From CAYXZQ01 sp963717515 (lineage in GTDB: Archaea > Nanobdellota > Nanobdellia > Woesearchaeales > DSVV01), in the NCBI GenBank assembly GCA_963717515.1, contig OY970338.1, forward strand, positions 1,488,001-1,552,000: a stretch of 64,000 bases of DNA, given 5' to 3'. The notes beneath the pieces are model-generated. The model did no database searches, was not told the origin of the DNA, and was given only the letters and a program-made list of their open reading frames with translations. This document shows positions 8,194 through 17,234 of the stretch, one piece after another. The translations under genes and the position numbers were made by a program. Position 1 is the stretch's first letter. Each line of letters begins with the position of its first letter.

Positions 8194-8632
8194 ATGAAGA
8201 AAAAAATCCTAGTAGTGGACGATGAATACACTATCAGGGAGCTTGTCGACCTGACGCTCGCGCCGGAATATGACGTCATCAAGGCAGAGAACGGCAAAGA
8301 GGGGCTTGAGATGATAAAACAGAACCCTGATCTCGTGATACTTGATATAATGATGCCCCAGATGGACGGCTGATGAGGTGTGCGAGAAGCTCAAGACAGA
8401 TGAGAAGACCAGGCATATACCTGTGATAATGCTCACTGCAAAGCACTCCATGGAAGACCTAAAGAAGGCTGTCAAAGTAGATGTCGACGAGTACATAACA
8501 AAGCCATTCGAGCCTGAGTTCCTCAAGAAGAGGGTCGATGCATACCTGGGCGATGAGAAGAAAGACATCAAGAGCAGGCTGTTCCAGTACGACAAGTCCC
8601 TGCATTATGTGAAGGAGAGGGAGGAAGACTAG
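8194..8632 (+). pseudogene. CheY-like response regulator, interrupted by a +1 frameshift
   Basis: A receiver domain in two frames. ATG 8194 opens KKKILVVDDEYTIREL and runs through the phospho-acceptor segment DLVILDIMMPQMDG, then hits TGA at 8371. The next frame continues CEKLKTDEKTRHIPVIMLTAK and ITKPFEPEFL to 8632. The normal sequence would be MDG-Y-EVCEKL; here GGC-TGAT-GAG has one extra base. It is therefore a pseudogene, a sequencing error, or less likely a +1 frameshift at UGA. TTTTAAATA at 8162-8170 is spaced for a leaderless start. The C terminus overlaps the convergent HD gene by 4 bp. Confidence 0.88.
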
Positions 8633-9279
8633 AGCACCTTGCTCCCGTTGATATAGAGCCCGAAGCTGCATCCCAGGAATTCTGCCGCCCGCCGTGCCAT
8701 GAGCATCCTGTCCATGAATATCTCGAAATATTCCATGACCGGGCTTATGCCTGTATCGATCGTTAGCTCAAGCGCGATTGCATTCTCATCAGGCTTCACA
8801 TTGAGAAAAGACTTCTCCACAGCCCAGTTGACCCTGTCGTGGATATCCATCTTTATGTCTACTGTCTTTCTCACACGGCTCTTGTGGACGTCGGTCTTGT
8901 CTGCAATTATCAGGGCTGCTGCAATGAAGCTTATCGGGTGGCCCTCGTCTTCATGATGGTTTCCGATCGCCCCGACGATGTCCATTATGTCATTGATGTC
9001 AAATCCCATCTCATTGAGGAGATCGTAGACGATGACAGCGCCTGTCTGAGCGTGATTCACCCTGTTTATCGCATTGCCTATGTCATGGAGATAGCCTGCA
9101 ATCTCTGCAAGCTTCTGCTCCCTCTCTGAATAATCAAGCCTTTTCAGGATATTATGCGCGATATTTGAGACGAGCTCAGCATGCCTCCTCCCATGCTCAG
9201 TGAACCCGAGATTGCCTATGAACTCGTCAGTCTTTGCAAGCATGACCTCGACACGTGGGTTCTCTTTGATGTGCTGCAT
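8629..9279 (-). CDS. HD-domain phosphohydrolase
   Basis: 216 residues with metal-binding HD motifs: HGRRHAELV near residue 30, the HD dyad in GYLHDIGNAINR near 65, and NHHEDEGHPISF near 108 followed by ADKTDVHKSRVR. This layout fits HD-family metal-dependent phosphohydrolases (compare archaeal HD proteins acting on nucleotides or cyclic nucleotides). The C-terminal third is not recognised. The substrate is unknown. It stands convergent to the broken response regulator. Confidence 0.85.
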   Translation of the reverse strand: MQHIKENPRVEVMLAKTDEFIGNLGFTEHGRRHAELVSNIAHNILKRLDYSEREQKLAEIAGYLHDIGNAINRVNHAQTGAVIVYDLLNEMGFDINDIMDIVGAIGNHHEDEGHPISFIAAALIIADKTDVHKSRVRKTVDIKMDIHDRVNWAVEKSFLNVKPDENAIALELTIDTGISPVMEYFEIFMDRMLMARRAAEFLGCSFGLYINGSKVL

Positions 9280-9371
9280 ATTGAAAGTCCTATATCTCCT
9301 TGATTTTAATATTTTCCGCTTGAGAGTCAGGATGTGTCTTGCCAGCCGGCCCAGAAATAATAAGCAATCAT

Positions 9372-10130
9372 CTAATAATATGGTACAATCTTGCTAATGT
9401 CCCTGCCGGGAAGGTTTCTTGCCTTCATGCATTGGAGTTCATGCGTGCATATATTGGAGCAGTAATCATTCATGGATGTCATGACCTGCCATGAAAATGC
9501 ATTGCTCTTCAAGAACAATGGCATCGCCCCGAATTCATCCTTGGTATGGGGGGGCTTCTGGTTGATATTCTCATTTATGAATTTAAGAGTTTGGTTTTCA
9601 CCCAGGCTTTGGATGACATATCCAAGCATCTCCTTGTAATGACTGGGATCACAGAATCCCTGATTGACCGGGTTTTTCTGGTTCAGTGCAATTGTCTTCC
9701 CATAACAGACACTCTCATTATAGATGAATCTCTTCACTGCTTCATTATATCCTATATCACCATTATTCTCAATGCTCTTCTGGAACTTGAAGTCCTGCAT
9801 CGGCTTCTTCAGACCGAGAATATTGAGGGCGACAGACATGATGATGGATTCATACCCTGCAAGTTCATGCGGGATATTTTTCCTGATCCCTTCCATCTGC
9901 CGGGAATCAACCAAAGTCTTATATCTGTCATTAAGGGCATCAGGGTCATATTTACTGATTTTAACTGCCGGGGTGATCTCAACCAGAGATGGTTCCTCCC
10001 GAGATATGTAAATGGGTGCATTGGGTCCATTCCTGAGAAAAAACCTTTCAAGAGCTACAGGATGCTGACCAATCAATATGCTTTCCAGACTTCGCTCTTG
10101 CGCTTCCTGTGCCAAAGAAACATTATCCAT
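9372..10130 (-). CDS. Hypothetical protein, 252 aa
   Basis: Not recognised. Soluble, with a Cys-containing C terminus (YCSNICTHELQC) that could bind metal. No signal peptide or membrane segment. The ATG at 10130 follows an AT-rich promoter region (ATACTTAATACAATATATTACA on the minus strand). Codon use looks somewhat more AT-rich than the flanking HD and HerA genes, so a lineage-specific or acquired gene is possible. Confidence 0.6.
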   Translation of the reverse strand: MDNVSLAQEAQERSLESILIGQHPVALERFFLRNGPNAPIYISREEPSLVEITPAVKISKYDPDALNDRYKTLVDSRQMEGIRKNIPHELAGYESIIMSVALNILGLKKPMQDFKFQKSIENNGDIGYNEAVKRFIYNESVCYGKTIALNQKNPVNQGFCDPSHYKEMLGYVIQSLGENQTLKFINENINQKPPHTKDEFGAMPLFLKSNAFSWQVMTSMNDYCSNICTHELQCMKARNLPGRDISKIVPYY

Positions 10131-10264
10131 TTTTTATACTATCTGATATGATATTGTAATATATTGTATTAAGTATTTATAAACTTTTCTATCTTTTAGT
10201 ATATAATAGGCCTAATTTCCACATTAAACCACCCAAACCCTGGTCAAATAATTAGAAACAACAG

Positions 10265-12283
10265 CTATTTTGCAGACACGCTGTAATGTACAAGGAAACA
10301 TTCCCTCTGGTCTTTCACTGTCGTGAATTTCGAGACAAGGGCCTTGACAGAATCCATCCTCTGCTTCTTCTGGAGGATCTTGCCTGCGTCTGTCCTGTGG
10401 AACTCAATCTTCGCATAGAATGCATGTCTCGCGATGTCAGTCAGGATATACTTGTCAGAGATCTCATAATTCCCATACTTGTTGTCGAGATAACCTTTTG
10501 CTGCGAGGGACTTGATTACACTCTCGGTATCCAGCCCTCTTCCTGTCTTCTGGATGAAAGACTCAATCGTGAATCTCTTCTGCCTGAACGCGTTCTCGAG
10601 GACCTTGAGCTCCTCACTAGTGAGCTTGTCAAGCTCTGGCAGGAATGCTGATTTAATCTTCGCCTGTTCGATGTCGGTCACGACACTTCCGTTCACCATC
10701 TCTACCAGGAGGTTGAACTCCCTGCCCTTGTTCTCGCAGAGAAACATCACGCATGGCACAAGGACAGTCTCGATAGCCACCTCTTTTTCGCTCATCAGCC
10801 TGATGTCCTTGGGTGTGAGCTTGGGCTGGATTACGGGCATGAGCTTCTTGTCCTTGAAATCCTTGAGCTCATCAAAGAACTTGTCCTCGCCCTCCTGCAT
10901 GCCGAGGATGTCCACTGCCTCTCCTCCATGCCTGGTCTTCCTGGGCCTGAAATTGACAAGCAGAGGCATGTCGACTATGCCTGTTATCAGGGCAGTGCCC
11001 ACAGGCAGGTTCTTTATCTCGTTCTCAGTCTCGTAAGTGATACCCTCTACAGAATTCGTTATGGCTTTGAGGTCATTGGGGTTTGTAATCTTGAGAATGA
11101 CCTGGGTGGTGCACTGGGAAAGAACTGTCTTCTGCACAATAGCCGGCCTCTGGGAGACCACGCAGAGCCCGAGGCCGAATTTCCTGCCCTCAGATGCGAT
11201 GGTCTTGATAATCTTTGATGACTTTGCCTCGCTGAAGCCCTTCTCCGGGACGAAGTTGTGCGCTTCTTCAATCACAAGGAAGAAGGGAGGGATCTTCTCG
11301 AGCTTCCTCTCGCTGAATAGGTCCTTTAGGAGTTTATATATCATTATCTCCTGCACCTGAGGGTCTATGCCTTTCAGGTTTAGGATGGAGCATCTCCCAG
11401 ACTGGACAAGCTCGTTGAAGGATGTGGGGTTTCCTGAGAAGAGCTTGAGCCCTTTGAGGTATTCGACCATGTTAATCAGGTTCCATTTCTGGTTGTTCTC
11501 GCTTGACTGCAATGCAAGTATCAGGTTGTCAAGGTTGAGCCGGTCGAGCTCCTTGATGGTGCTGTAGAGTATCCCCATCTGGCTGCTCGTGAGCCTTGCA
11601 GGCAGCAGGTTCACAATCTCATCAGGGGTCAGGTTCTCATCAAGCTTGAGGGGCTTGAAACCCGGGTCAAGCTGGGTATCCCCATATACCGAGACTTTCC
11701 TTGCATATGACTTTGGCTTTACCTTGAACCTGGACATCGCTGCCTTGTCTTTCTTGTTGTCATTCTCCTCCTTGAGGGTGATATATTCGCCGTGCGGGTC
11801 GATGATGAGCAGCGGCACATTCTTGTCCATTATCTCCTCGAGAAGAACTCCGACTGAATAGGACTTGCCTGAGCCGGATTTCGCAAGGATTGCGACATGC
11901 CTTGTCAGGAGCTTGTTGAGGTCGAGGTATACAGGTATGCTCGTGCCTTCAAGGAGCCCTACGTAAGCCCCTTTCTGGATATCGTCGAGCATGACAACTG
12001 CTTTTATGAAATCCTCTTCAGCCTTAAGGACCTCTGTTCCGACATCAAATGGGCTCCTTACCTGCCTTATCCTTCCGTTCTTGTCCCTGTAGCCGATGAT
12101 TATGCAGCGGGCCTTCACCTCTTCTGTGGTCTTCTCCAGCTCGATGACCTGGCAGAGGACATACTCATATTCCCTGTGATATACCTGGCAGTAGTCGAAT
12201 TTCTCTGTCTTGTTCTCCACGAGAAAATCAAACCTGGTTGTCGTAACCCTTCCTGTTATCTTTCCGAGTATGAAGCTTATCAC
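10265..12283 (-). CDS. herA: HerA-type bipolar DNA translocase/helicase
   Basis: 672 residues. The N-terminal ~130 residues fit the HerA beta-barrel region. Walker A is AKSGSGKSYSVG near residue 154, followed by LLIIDPHGEY. Walker B is FFLVIEEAHNFVP near 340, and the arginine-finger region is SEGRKFGLGLCVVSQRP. HerA hexamers work with NurA nuclease in DNA end resection; no nurA lies in this window. The ~200-residue C-terminal extension (TLVPCVMFL, winged-helix-like RFTIESFIQKTGRGLD) is longer than in minimal HerA. A bidirectional AT-rich promoter region (12284-12416) separates it from the DUF333 lipoprotein. Confidence 0.9.
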   Translation of the reverse strand: MISFILGKITGRVTTTRFDFLVENKTEKFDYCQVYHREYEYVLCQVIELEKTTEEVKARCIIIGYRDKNGRIRQVRSPFDVGTEVLKAEEDFIKAVVMLDDIQKGAYVGLLEGTSIPVYLDLNKLLTRHVAILAKSGSGKSYSVGVLLEEIMDKNVPLLIIDPHGEYITLKEENDNKKDKAAMSRFKVKPKSYARKVSVYGDTQLDPGFKPLKLDENLTPDEIVNLLPARLTSSQMGILYSTIKELDRLNLDNLILALQSSENNQKWNLINMVEYLKGLKLFSGNPTSFNELVQSGRCSILNLKGIDPQVQEIMIYKLLKDLFSERKLEKIPPFFLVIEEAHNFVPEKGFSEAKSSKIIKTIASEGRKFGLGLCVVSQRPAIVQKTVLSQCTTQVILKITNPNDLKAITNSVEGITYETENEIKNLPVGTALITGIVDMPLLVNFRPRKTRHGGEAVDILGMQEGEDKFFDELKDFKDKKLMPVIQPKLTPKDIRLMSEKEVAIETVLVPCVMFLCENKGREFNLLVEMVNGSVVTDIEQAKIKSAFLPELDKLTSEELKVLENAFRQKRFTIESFIQKTGRGLDTESVIKSLAAKGYLDNKYGNYEISDKYILTDIARHAFYAKIEFHRTDAGKILQKKQRMDSVKALVSKFTTVKDQRECFLVHYSVSAK

Positions 12284-12416
12284 CTGCTGTATGCAGTTAA
12301 TAGATTTCCTGATTATATATTAAGTTTCCTATATAATATAAATTGTTTAATTTATTCCTTTATAATGACAAAATTTAAATATTCTGGGCGAAAACCGTTC
12401 CAATAGTGGGAGTAAG

Positions 12417-12665
12417 ATGAGAACTTATTGTTTATCATTGCTATTGATTGTTCTGATAATCCTTGCAGGCTGCAAAAGCCATACCAAAGTCTCAACTGTC
12501 TCCAATGATTCACAGATGGCAAACCCTGCGTCAGTCCATTGCATCGATGATGGAGGCAGCCTTGAAATAAGGACAGCCCAGGACGGAAGCCAGGCAGGGT
12601 ACTGCATATTCGAGAACGGTTCAGAATGCGAGGAATGGGCTTTCTACAGAGGTGAGTGCCCGTGA
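12417..12665 (+). CDS. DUF333-domain lipoprotein
   Basis: 82 residues. Hydrophobic signal with lipobox LAGC ending at Cys 19, so it is probably lipid-anchored outside the cell. The mature part is one DUF333 domain: NPASVHCIDDGG, LEIRTAQDGSQAGYC, then ECEEWAFYRGEC, with paired cysteines. DUF333 (putative hemolysin/heat-shock-like) has no proven activity. Its stop overlaps the GTG start of the downstream protease (GTGA), so the two are translationally coupled. That protease carries a second DUF333 copy near its N terminus, which suggests a functional link. Confidence 0.88.
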   Translation: MRTYCLSLLLIVLIILAGCKSHTKVSTVSNDSQMANPASVHCIDDGGSLEIRTAQDGSQAGYCIFENGSECEEWAFYRGECP

Positions 12666-15514
12666 TCAGGAGGAATCTGCTTATCCTGGCGATTGTCTTT
12701 GTCCTGTCTGTCACTTTTTGTTTCGCTGTCCAGAATCCTGCAGCAGGCCTTTGCATCCAGATGGGAAATGACTACCAGATGAAGGTCGATTCTTCTGGGA
12801 ACCAGTACGGAGTCTGCGTAACACCGGACGGCAAAGAGATAGAAGAATGGGAATTCTACAGGGAAATCAGCGAACCTGTCCAGAACAAAAAAACAGCTGC
12901 TGAAACAGGAATAATGAGCCTGGAATCCGGCAATGATTATATAAATTCTGAGAATCAAAAGATTATAACGCCGGTGATTAGCGATAAGATTATCAGCCCT
13001 TCGCCTATTTTCAGCAGGAAACCTGCAGAAATCCAGCCAACGACTATATCTGCAAGCTCACCTAATAAATTTGACTGGAGAAGCTTTGAAGGGAGCAACT
13101 GGATTACTCCTGTTAAGGACCAGGTCTCATGTGGAGGATGCTGGGCATTTACAGTTACAGGAATAGCAGAAGCAAGCATCAACATTAATCTGGATGACAA
13201 TGACTATGATATTGACCTGTCTGAGCAGGACCTGATTTCCTGTGATCATTTATGCTACGACGGGTATACATGGCCGGGCATCGGATGCCAGTCAGGGTGT
13301 GACGGCGGGTATTTAGACCTGACTTTTGATTATCTGAAAAACACAGGAATAGTTAGGGAGTCATGCTTCCCATTCACAAGCAGCGGAGGCTCGAATGGGG
13401 ATTGCAATGACAAATGTGAAGGCTGGGAGGATGAACTTGTCAAAGCTGATTACAGTCAGGTATCAGCTAGCAAGAATGCAGTCAAGGCTGCTATTGCGGA
13501 TTATGGACCTGTAACTGCGAAAATGGTAATCTGTAATGATTTTGACGGCTCAGAAGAAGTATATTCCCATGATGAAAATGTCTGGGAGGATGAATCATGC
13601 TGGCATGATGGAGGGGATGGATATTATTATCTCAACTGGCATGGGGTCGATATCGTGGGATATGATGAAACCAGTGATTACTGGATATGCAAAAACAGCT
13701 GGGGGACGGGTTTCGGTGATGATGGCTTTTTTAAAATCTCGTTTTCAAACAGCGTCTATGACTTCAATTCCTGGGTAGATAATCTTGAGAATGATGGCGA
13801 TTCAAGAGTATTTTTTCTTTATGACAGCTATTACATTACTAATACAGATATTGATGATGACGGTGTATGGGATGGTACAGATAACTGCCCGGAAATTTCC
13901 AATCCTTCCCAGGATGATGCTGATTCTGACGGTATAGGAGATGAATGTGATTCCTGTCCGGGGGATGCCACTAATGACTTTGACAACGACAGTGTCTGTG
14001 GTGACATAGACAACTGCCCATTTGTAAATAACTCAATGCAGCTGGACATGGACAATGACAGCATTGGCGATGTTTGCGATTCAGATGCTGACGGCGACAA
14101 TTACACCAATGCTTCTGACTGTGCTGATTTCAACGCCTCCATAAATCCCGGCATGACCGAGATATGCGACGGAATCGACAACAACTGCGACAGCCTCATC
14201 GACTGGGAGCTGCTCCCAAATCAGCTTGGCCTTTGCTTTGGCAACAACATGTTCTGCAATGGCAGCAACATGATGGTTAATGCAAGCAATTACGAGCCTG
14301 TCAACGAAACGCTAGACACCAAGGACGATGACTGCGACGGCTCTGTCGATGAAGGTTTTGTCGTCGGGAGCATGTCTAATAATGTTATCAAATTCTATGA
14401 TTACTTCTCTGATAATGAAACAGGAGAATATACTAATTCAGAAAGCCCATATTACAGCATGATTAAAGTCAGCATTTCAGACAATGCATCGAACAGCACC
14501 TGGGTCGAGTTCCCATGGAATGCTTCATCATCACTTTTCAATATTTCAAGCATCACCAAGGAAGAGAATTCCGGAGGGAGCATCGGATCGATAATAGTCA
14601 ACGGCATCGACGTCCCTGAGGGCATGACAAAGACATTGTATGTCGACGACCTGGAACAAGGCATGGACCATTTATGCATAAAGGACGCTTCAATAATTAA
14701 TATATCAGAGATCAGCGCAGGTTGCGACGGCGACAATGAGACTCTTGTCACATGCGACAATACCTCTGTTGATGGCTATGCATGCACAGTGGCAGGCAGC
14801 AGATACAAGGTGACAGGCCTGCACCATTCAGGGATTGTCCAGAAATGCACAGATGCTGACAGTGACGGATATTATGCAGAAGGAGGAAGTTGCAGTCTTG
14901 CGGACTGCGATGACAATGATGCGGAATCATATCCCGGTGCTTCCTGCGCAAGGGACTGCTACAGCGGCTCGGCACTCGACTCTTCTTGCCAATGCACAGG
15001 TGGAACATACACCTGCGGAGGCGGCGGTGGAGGAGGGGGGGGTGGTAGCAGTTCACGGTGCACTGAGAGCTGGAGCTGCGCAAATTGGTCAGAATGCTCG
15101 ATGACAGGGCTCAAGTCAAGGGTTTGCCAAGATACAAACAACTGCTCAACGATAACATTCAGGCCGGTACTTACTATGGCCTGTGTGTATGTGTCTCCAC
15201 AAGAGCCTATTGGTTCAGTTGCAGAACACAGCACTGACACAGTAGCTACTGTGAATGTTCCTGAATCCCTGGTTGCCAACAATACCATTCTTGCTGAGAA
15301 CCAGAGCAGTACCTTGATGGCAGGCGAAGTAAACATCAGAGTCAACAATTCATTGCAAGTATCAAATGATATTTCCGAAAAAGGCTCTAGGTTAGGCTGG
15401 CAGAGCATAATTATAGCAGTGATCGTGATTGCTTTAGCATCTTCGGCTGTGTTATATATCAGGAAGAATGGAAAAAAGAAAGGGATGAAGAAAGAAGGGA
15501 ATCCGCACAAATAA
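12662..15514 (+). CDS. Surface-anchored papain-family (C1A) cysteine protease with DUF333, TSP3-like and TSP1-like modules
   Basis: 950 residues from GTG 12662 (GAGGTGAG lies 6 nt upstream; overlap GTGA with the lipoprotein). Order: signal peptide; DUF333-like domain (~25-68); C1A catalytic domain with Cys160 in CGGCWAF, His in LNWHGVDIVGYD and Asn in CKNSWGTGFG; Ca-binding thrombospondin type 3-like repeats (DIDDDGVWDGTDNCPE and similar); a MopE-like DADGDNYTNASDC...CDGIDNNCD segment; a poly-Gly linker; a TSP1-like CTESWSCANWSECS module; and a C-terminal transmembrane helix with a basic tail. Likely an extracellular protease held at the surface. The poly-Gly plus TSP1-like arrangement is shared with the protein at 38347-41136. 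Confidence 0.92.
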   Translation: MIRRNLLILAIVFVLSVTFCFAVQNPAAGLCIQMGNDYQMKVDSSGNQYGVCVTPDGKEIEEWEFYREISEPVQNKKTAAETGIMSLESGNDYINSENQKIITPVISDKIISPSPIFSRKPAEIQPTTISASSPNKFDWRSFEGSNWITPVKDQVSCGGCWAFTVTGIAEASININLDDNDYDIDLSEQDLISCDHLCYDGYTWPGIGCQSGCDGGYLDLTFDYLKNTGIVRESCFPFTSSGGSNGDCNDKCEGWEDELVKADYSQVSASKNAVKAAIADYGPVTAKMVICNDFDGSEEVYSHDENVWEDESCWHDGGDGYYYLNWHGVDIVGYDETSDYWICKNSWGTGFGDDGFFKISFSNSVYDFNSWVDNLENDGDSRVFFLYDSYYITNTDIDDDGVWDGTDNCPEISNPSQDDADSDGIGDECDSCPGDATNDFDNDSVCGDIDNCPFVNNSMQLDMDNDSIGDVCDSDADGDNYTNASDCADFNASINPGMTEICDGIDNNCDSLIDWELLPNQLGLCFGNNMFCNGSNMMVNASNYEPVNETLDTKDDDCDGSVDEGFVVGSMSNNVIKFYDYFSDNETGEYTNSESPYYSMIKVSISDNASNSTWVEFPWNASSSLFNISSITKEENSGGSIGSIIVNGIDVPEGMTKTLYVDDLEQGMDHLCIKDASIINISEISAGCDGDNETLVTCDNTSVDGYACTVAGSRYKVTGLHHSGIVQKCTDADSDGYYAEGGSCSLADCDDNDAESYPGASCARDCYSGSALDSSCQCTGGTYTCGGGGGGGGGGSSSRCTESWSCANWSECSMTGLKSRVCQDTNNCSTITFRPVLTMACVYVSPQEPIGSVAEHSTDTVATVNVPESLVANNTILAENQSSTLMAGEVNIRVNNSLQVSNDISEKGSRLGWQSIIIAVIVIALASSAVLYIRKNGKKKGMKKEGNPHK

Positions 15515-15605
15515 AACCAAAGCTCAAAATAAGCCGATACTTCTGTCACAAATTATATATAATAGTACAGGTTATCAGGAATAAAACTATCAGGAGGTCA
15601 TCATC

Positions 15606-15857
15606 ATGGCAGAACAGCAGAAACAACCGGAGGCAAGCAAGGAAGAGCAGATAGGCTTTCACAAAGGAGCCCTCTCGACCCTTATGAAGGAAAGAGAAGA
15701 GATGGCAAAGATCATCTCGATTGTCGAACAGCTCATCCAGATGCATGTCAAAGCGCTCAAGGAGCTTGGGGTGGACCTTGTATCCCAGGCACAGGCTGCA
15801 CAGCAACAATCCACAAAAAAACCCACTGACAAGCTTGACGAGCTGATCAAGAAATAG
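15606..15857 (+). CDS. Small conserved coiled-coil protein, 83 aa
   Basis: Not assigned to a family. Predicted helical and charged, with a central hydrophobic heptad-like stretch (EEMAKIISIVEQLIQMHVKALKELGV) and a Gln/Lys-rich tail. The start is well supported by AGGAGGTCATCATC before ATG 15606 and a TATA element AAATTATATATAATAG at about 15549-15565. Stop and next start are 3 bp apart, so it is co-transcribed with the zinc-finger gene. Confidence 0.7.
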   Translation: MAEQQKQPEASKEEQIGFHKGALSTLMKEREEMAKIISIVEQLIQMHVKALKELGVDLVSQAQAAQQQSTKKPTDKLDELIKK

Positions 15858-15860
15858 AAT

Positions 15861-16088
15861 ATGGGAATGCTTTTCAGCGAAGACGGCGAGTGCATTGTAT
15901 GCGGCCTTCACACCAATAAGTACTGCGATGCCTGCAGAAGATTTATCTGCGACAGCCATCAGGTCGAAAAGAAAGTCGAAGGTTCAACCAAGGTTCTTAT
16001 ATTCTGCAAGGATTGCTTTGAGAAAGGTAAAAATCCAAGGAATTCAGACATGAAGGGGCTTCATCCGCACTATCACTTCGATAGATGA
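15861..16088 (+). CDS. Small zinc-binding protein (CxxC/CxxCxxxxC type)
   Basis: 75 residues with cysteine and histidine spacing of a B-box/AN1-like zinc site: CIVCG near 12, YCDACRRFICDSH near 23-36, CKDCFE near 51 and a C-terminal HPHYHF. The function is unknown; such proteins often mediate protein or RNA contacts. It lies 3 bp after the helical protein gene. Its 3' end overlaps the convergent glucoamylase gene by 16 bp. Confidence 0.72.
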   Translation: MGMLFSEDGECIVCGLHTNKYCDACRRFICDSHQVEKKVEGSTKVLIFCKDCFEKGKNPRNSDMKGLHPHYHFDR

Positions 16089-17131
16089 GCCCTCGCTATG
16101 ATGTACATCGCGTGGCTCCATGCAAGGGGCTTGACTGATACCTGGGTCTTGTTGGTGAAGAGCTGTTCTGGGATGTTCTTGTTGCGGTCAAGCCTGTCCA
16201 CGACATTCTTTATATATTGGGTTGCTCTTTCCTTGTCCCCCCTGATTGAATAATATATTGAAATCCAGAAATTGGCTATGGGCCATGTGCCTGCTCCTCT
16301 GAAGGCATCTGTTCCCTGGAACCTGAAACTGTCATAGTCATCATATTGGTACCTGTGGAAAGTCCCTTTCTCTTCAAGGACCTTGTGAAGGTTGTCCACA
16401 GTGTTTATGATGCGGATGTCATCTGCCTTCAATATCCCGAAGGGCCATATCAGCCCGAGTATGGAAATGTCGGGCCTGAAGTCGATGTTGAGTCCGTTCC
16501 TCCTGACAAAAAGAAACTCATGGTAAGAGCCCTTGACCATGCTCTCCATCTGTTTTGAGACCTTCATCCAGCTCCTGTTTGAGGATATGGCGTTAGCGCA
16601 TTTCAGCCCTGTTGCGCATGCTGCTATTGAATACGTATGGTTGTTCTTCATCTCCGGATACGTGTATCTCTCTTCCCAGATGTCCTGGGTTATAACTGAG
16701 AAATGTTCCTTTTTCCAGACCCTGCAGATGCCATCGGCGAGAAGCTTTACGAGAGATATGAACTCCTTCTTGTACCCGGGATTTCTCTTAATGAAATTAT
16801 ATAGCGCCCATAATATGGTCCCGTTCTGGTCAGGCTGAAACCCTGTCCATCTCTTCCTGCCATTGGTATGGTAGTTCTGGAACAGCAGCCCTGTCCTCTC
16901 AAAGTCCTCGGCTCTTTTGAGCCATCGGAAGAATTTCGCCTGTTCATCTTTCATCCCAAGCAGATCAAGTGCATAGCATATGTAGGCAGCATCCCTCGGC
17001 CAGACATATCTGTAGCTCTGGACATCATGGGGATAGTCCGGCCTGTCAGAATCAGCCGCTATTATTGCTCCGTTCTTAAGGCAACAGCCCAGCAGAACCT
17101 CTCTTGATTTTTCGACCAGGGCATCATCCAT
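16073..17131 (-). CDS. Glycoside hydrolase family 15 (glucoamylase-like)
   Basis: 352 residues spanning the (alpha/alpha)6 catalytic domain only; many GH15 enzymes have an extra N-terminal beta domain, absent here. Motifs: YRYVWPRDAAYICYAL near 42, GTILWALYNFI, DIWEERYTYPEMKNNHTYS with the likely catalytic-acid Glu near 165, and KPLAWSHAMYIIARAHL at the end. Expected activity is release of glucose from alpha-linked glucans, in glycogen/trehalose or storage polysaccharide use. No signal peptide, so probably cytoplasmic. Confidence 0.9.
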   Translation of the reverse strand: MDDALVEKSREVLLGCCLKNGAIIAADSDRPDYPHDVQSYRYVWPRDAAYICYALDLLGMKDEQAKFFRWLKRAEDFERTGLLFQNYHTNGRKRWTGFQPDQNGTILWALYNFIKRNPGYKKEFISLVKLLADGICRVWKKEHFSVITQDIWEERYTYPEMKNNHTYSIAACATGLKCANAISSNRSWMKVSKQMESMVKGSYHEFLFVRRNGLNIDFRPDISILGLIWPFGILKADDIRIINTVDNLHKVLEEKGTFHRYQYDDYDSFRFQGTDAFRGAGTWPIANFWISIYYSIRGDKERATQYIKNVVDRLDRNKNIPEQLFTNKTQVSVKPLAWSHAMYIIARAHLSK

Positions 17132-17234
17132 ATTACTGAAGGTATATCATATGCGGTATATATGTTTTATTGAATTGAAGCTGTCATGGGACAATCCAGA
17201 AGAATCGAATCAATATGAAAAAAAGAAAAAATAT

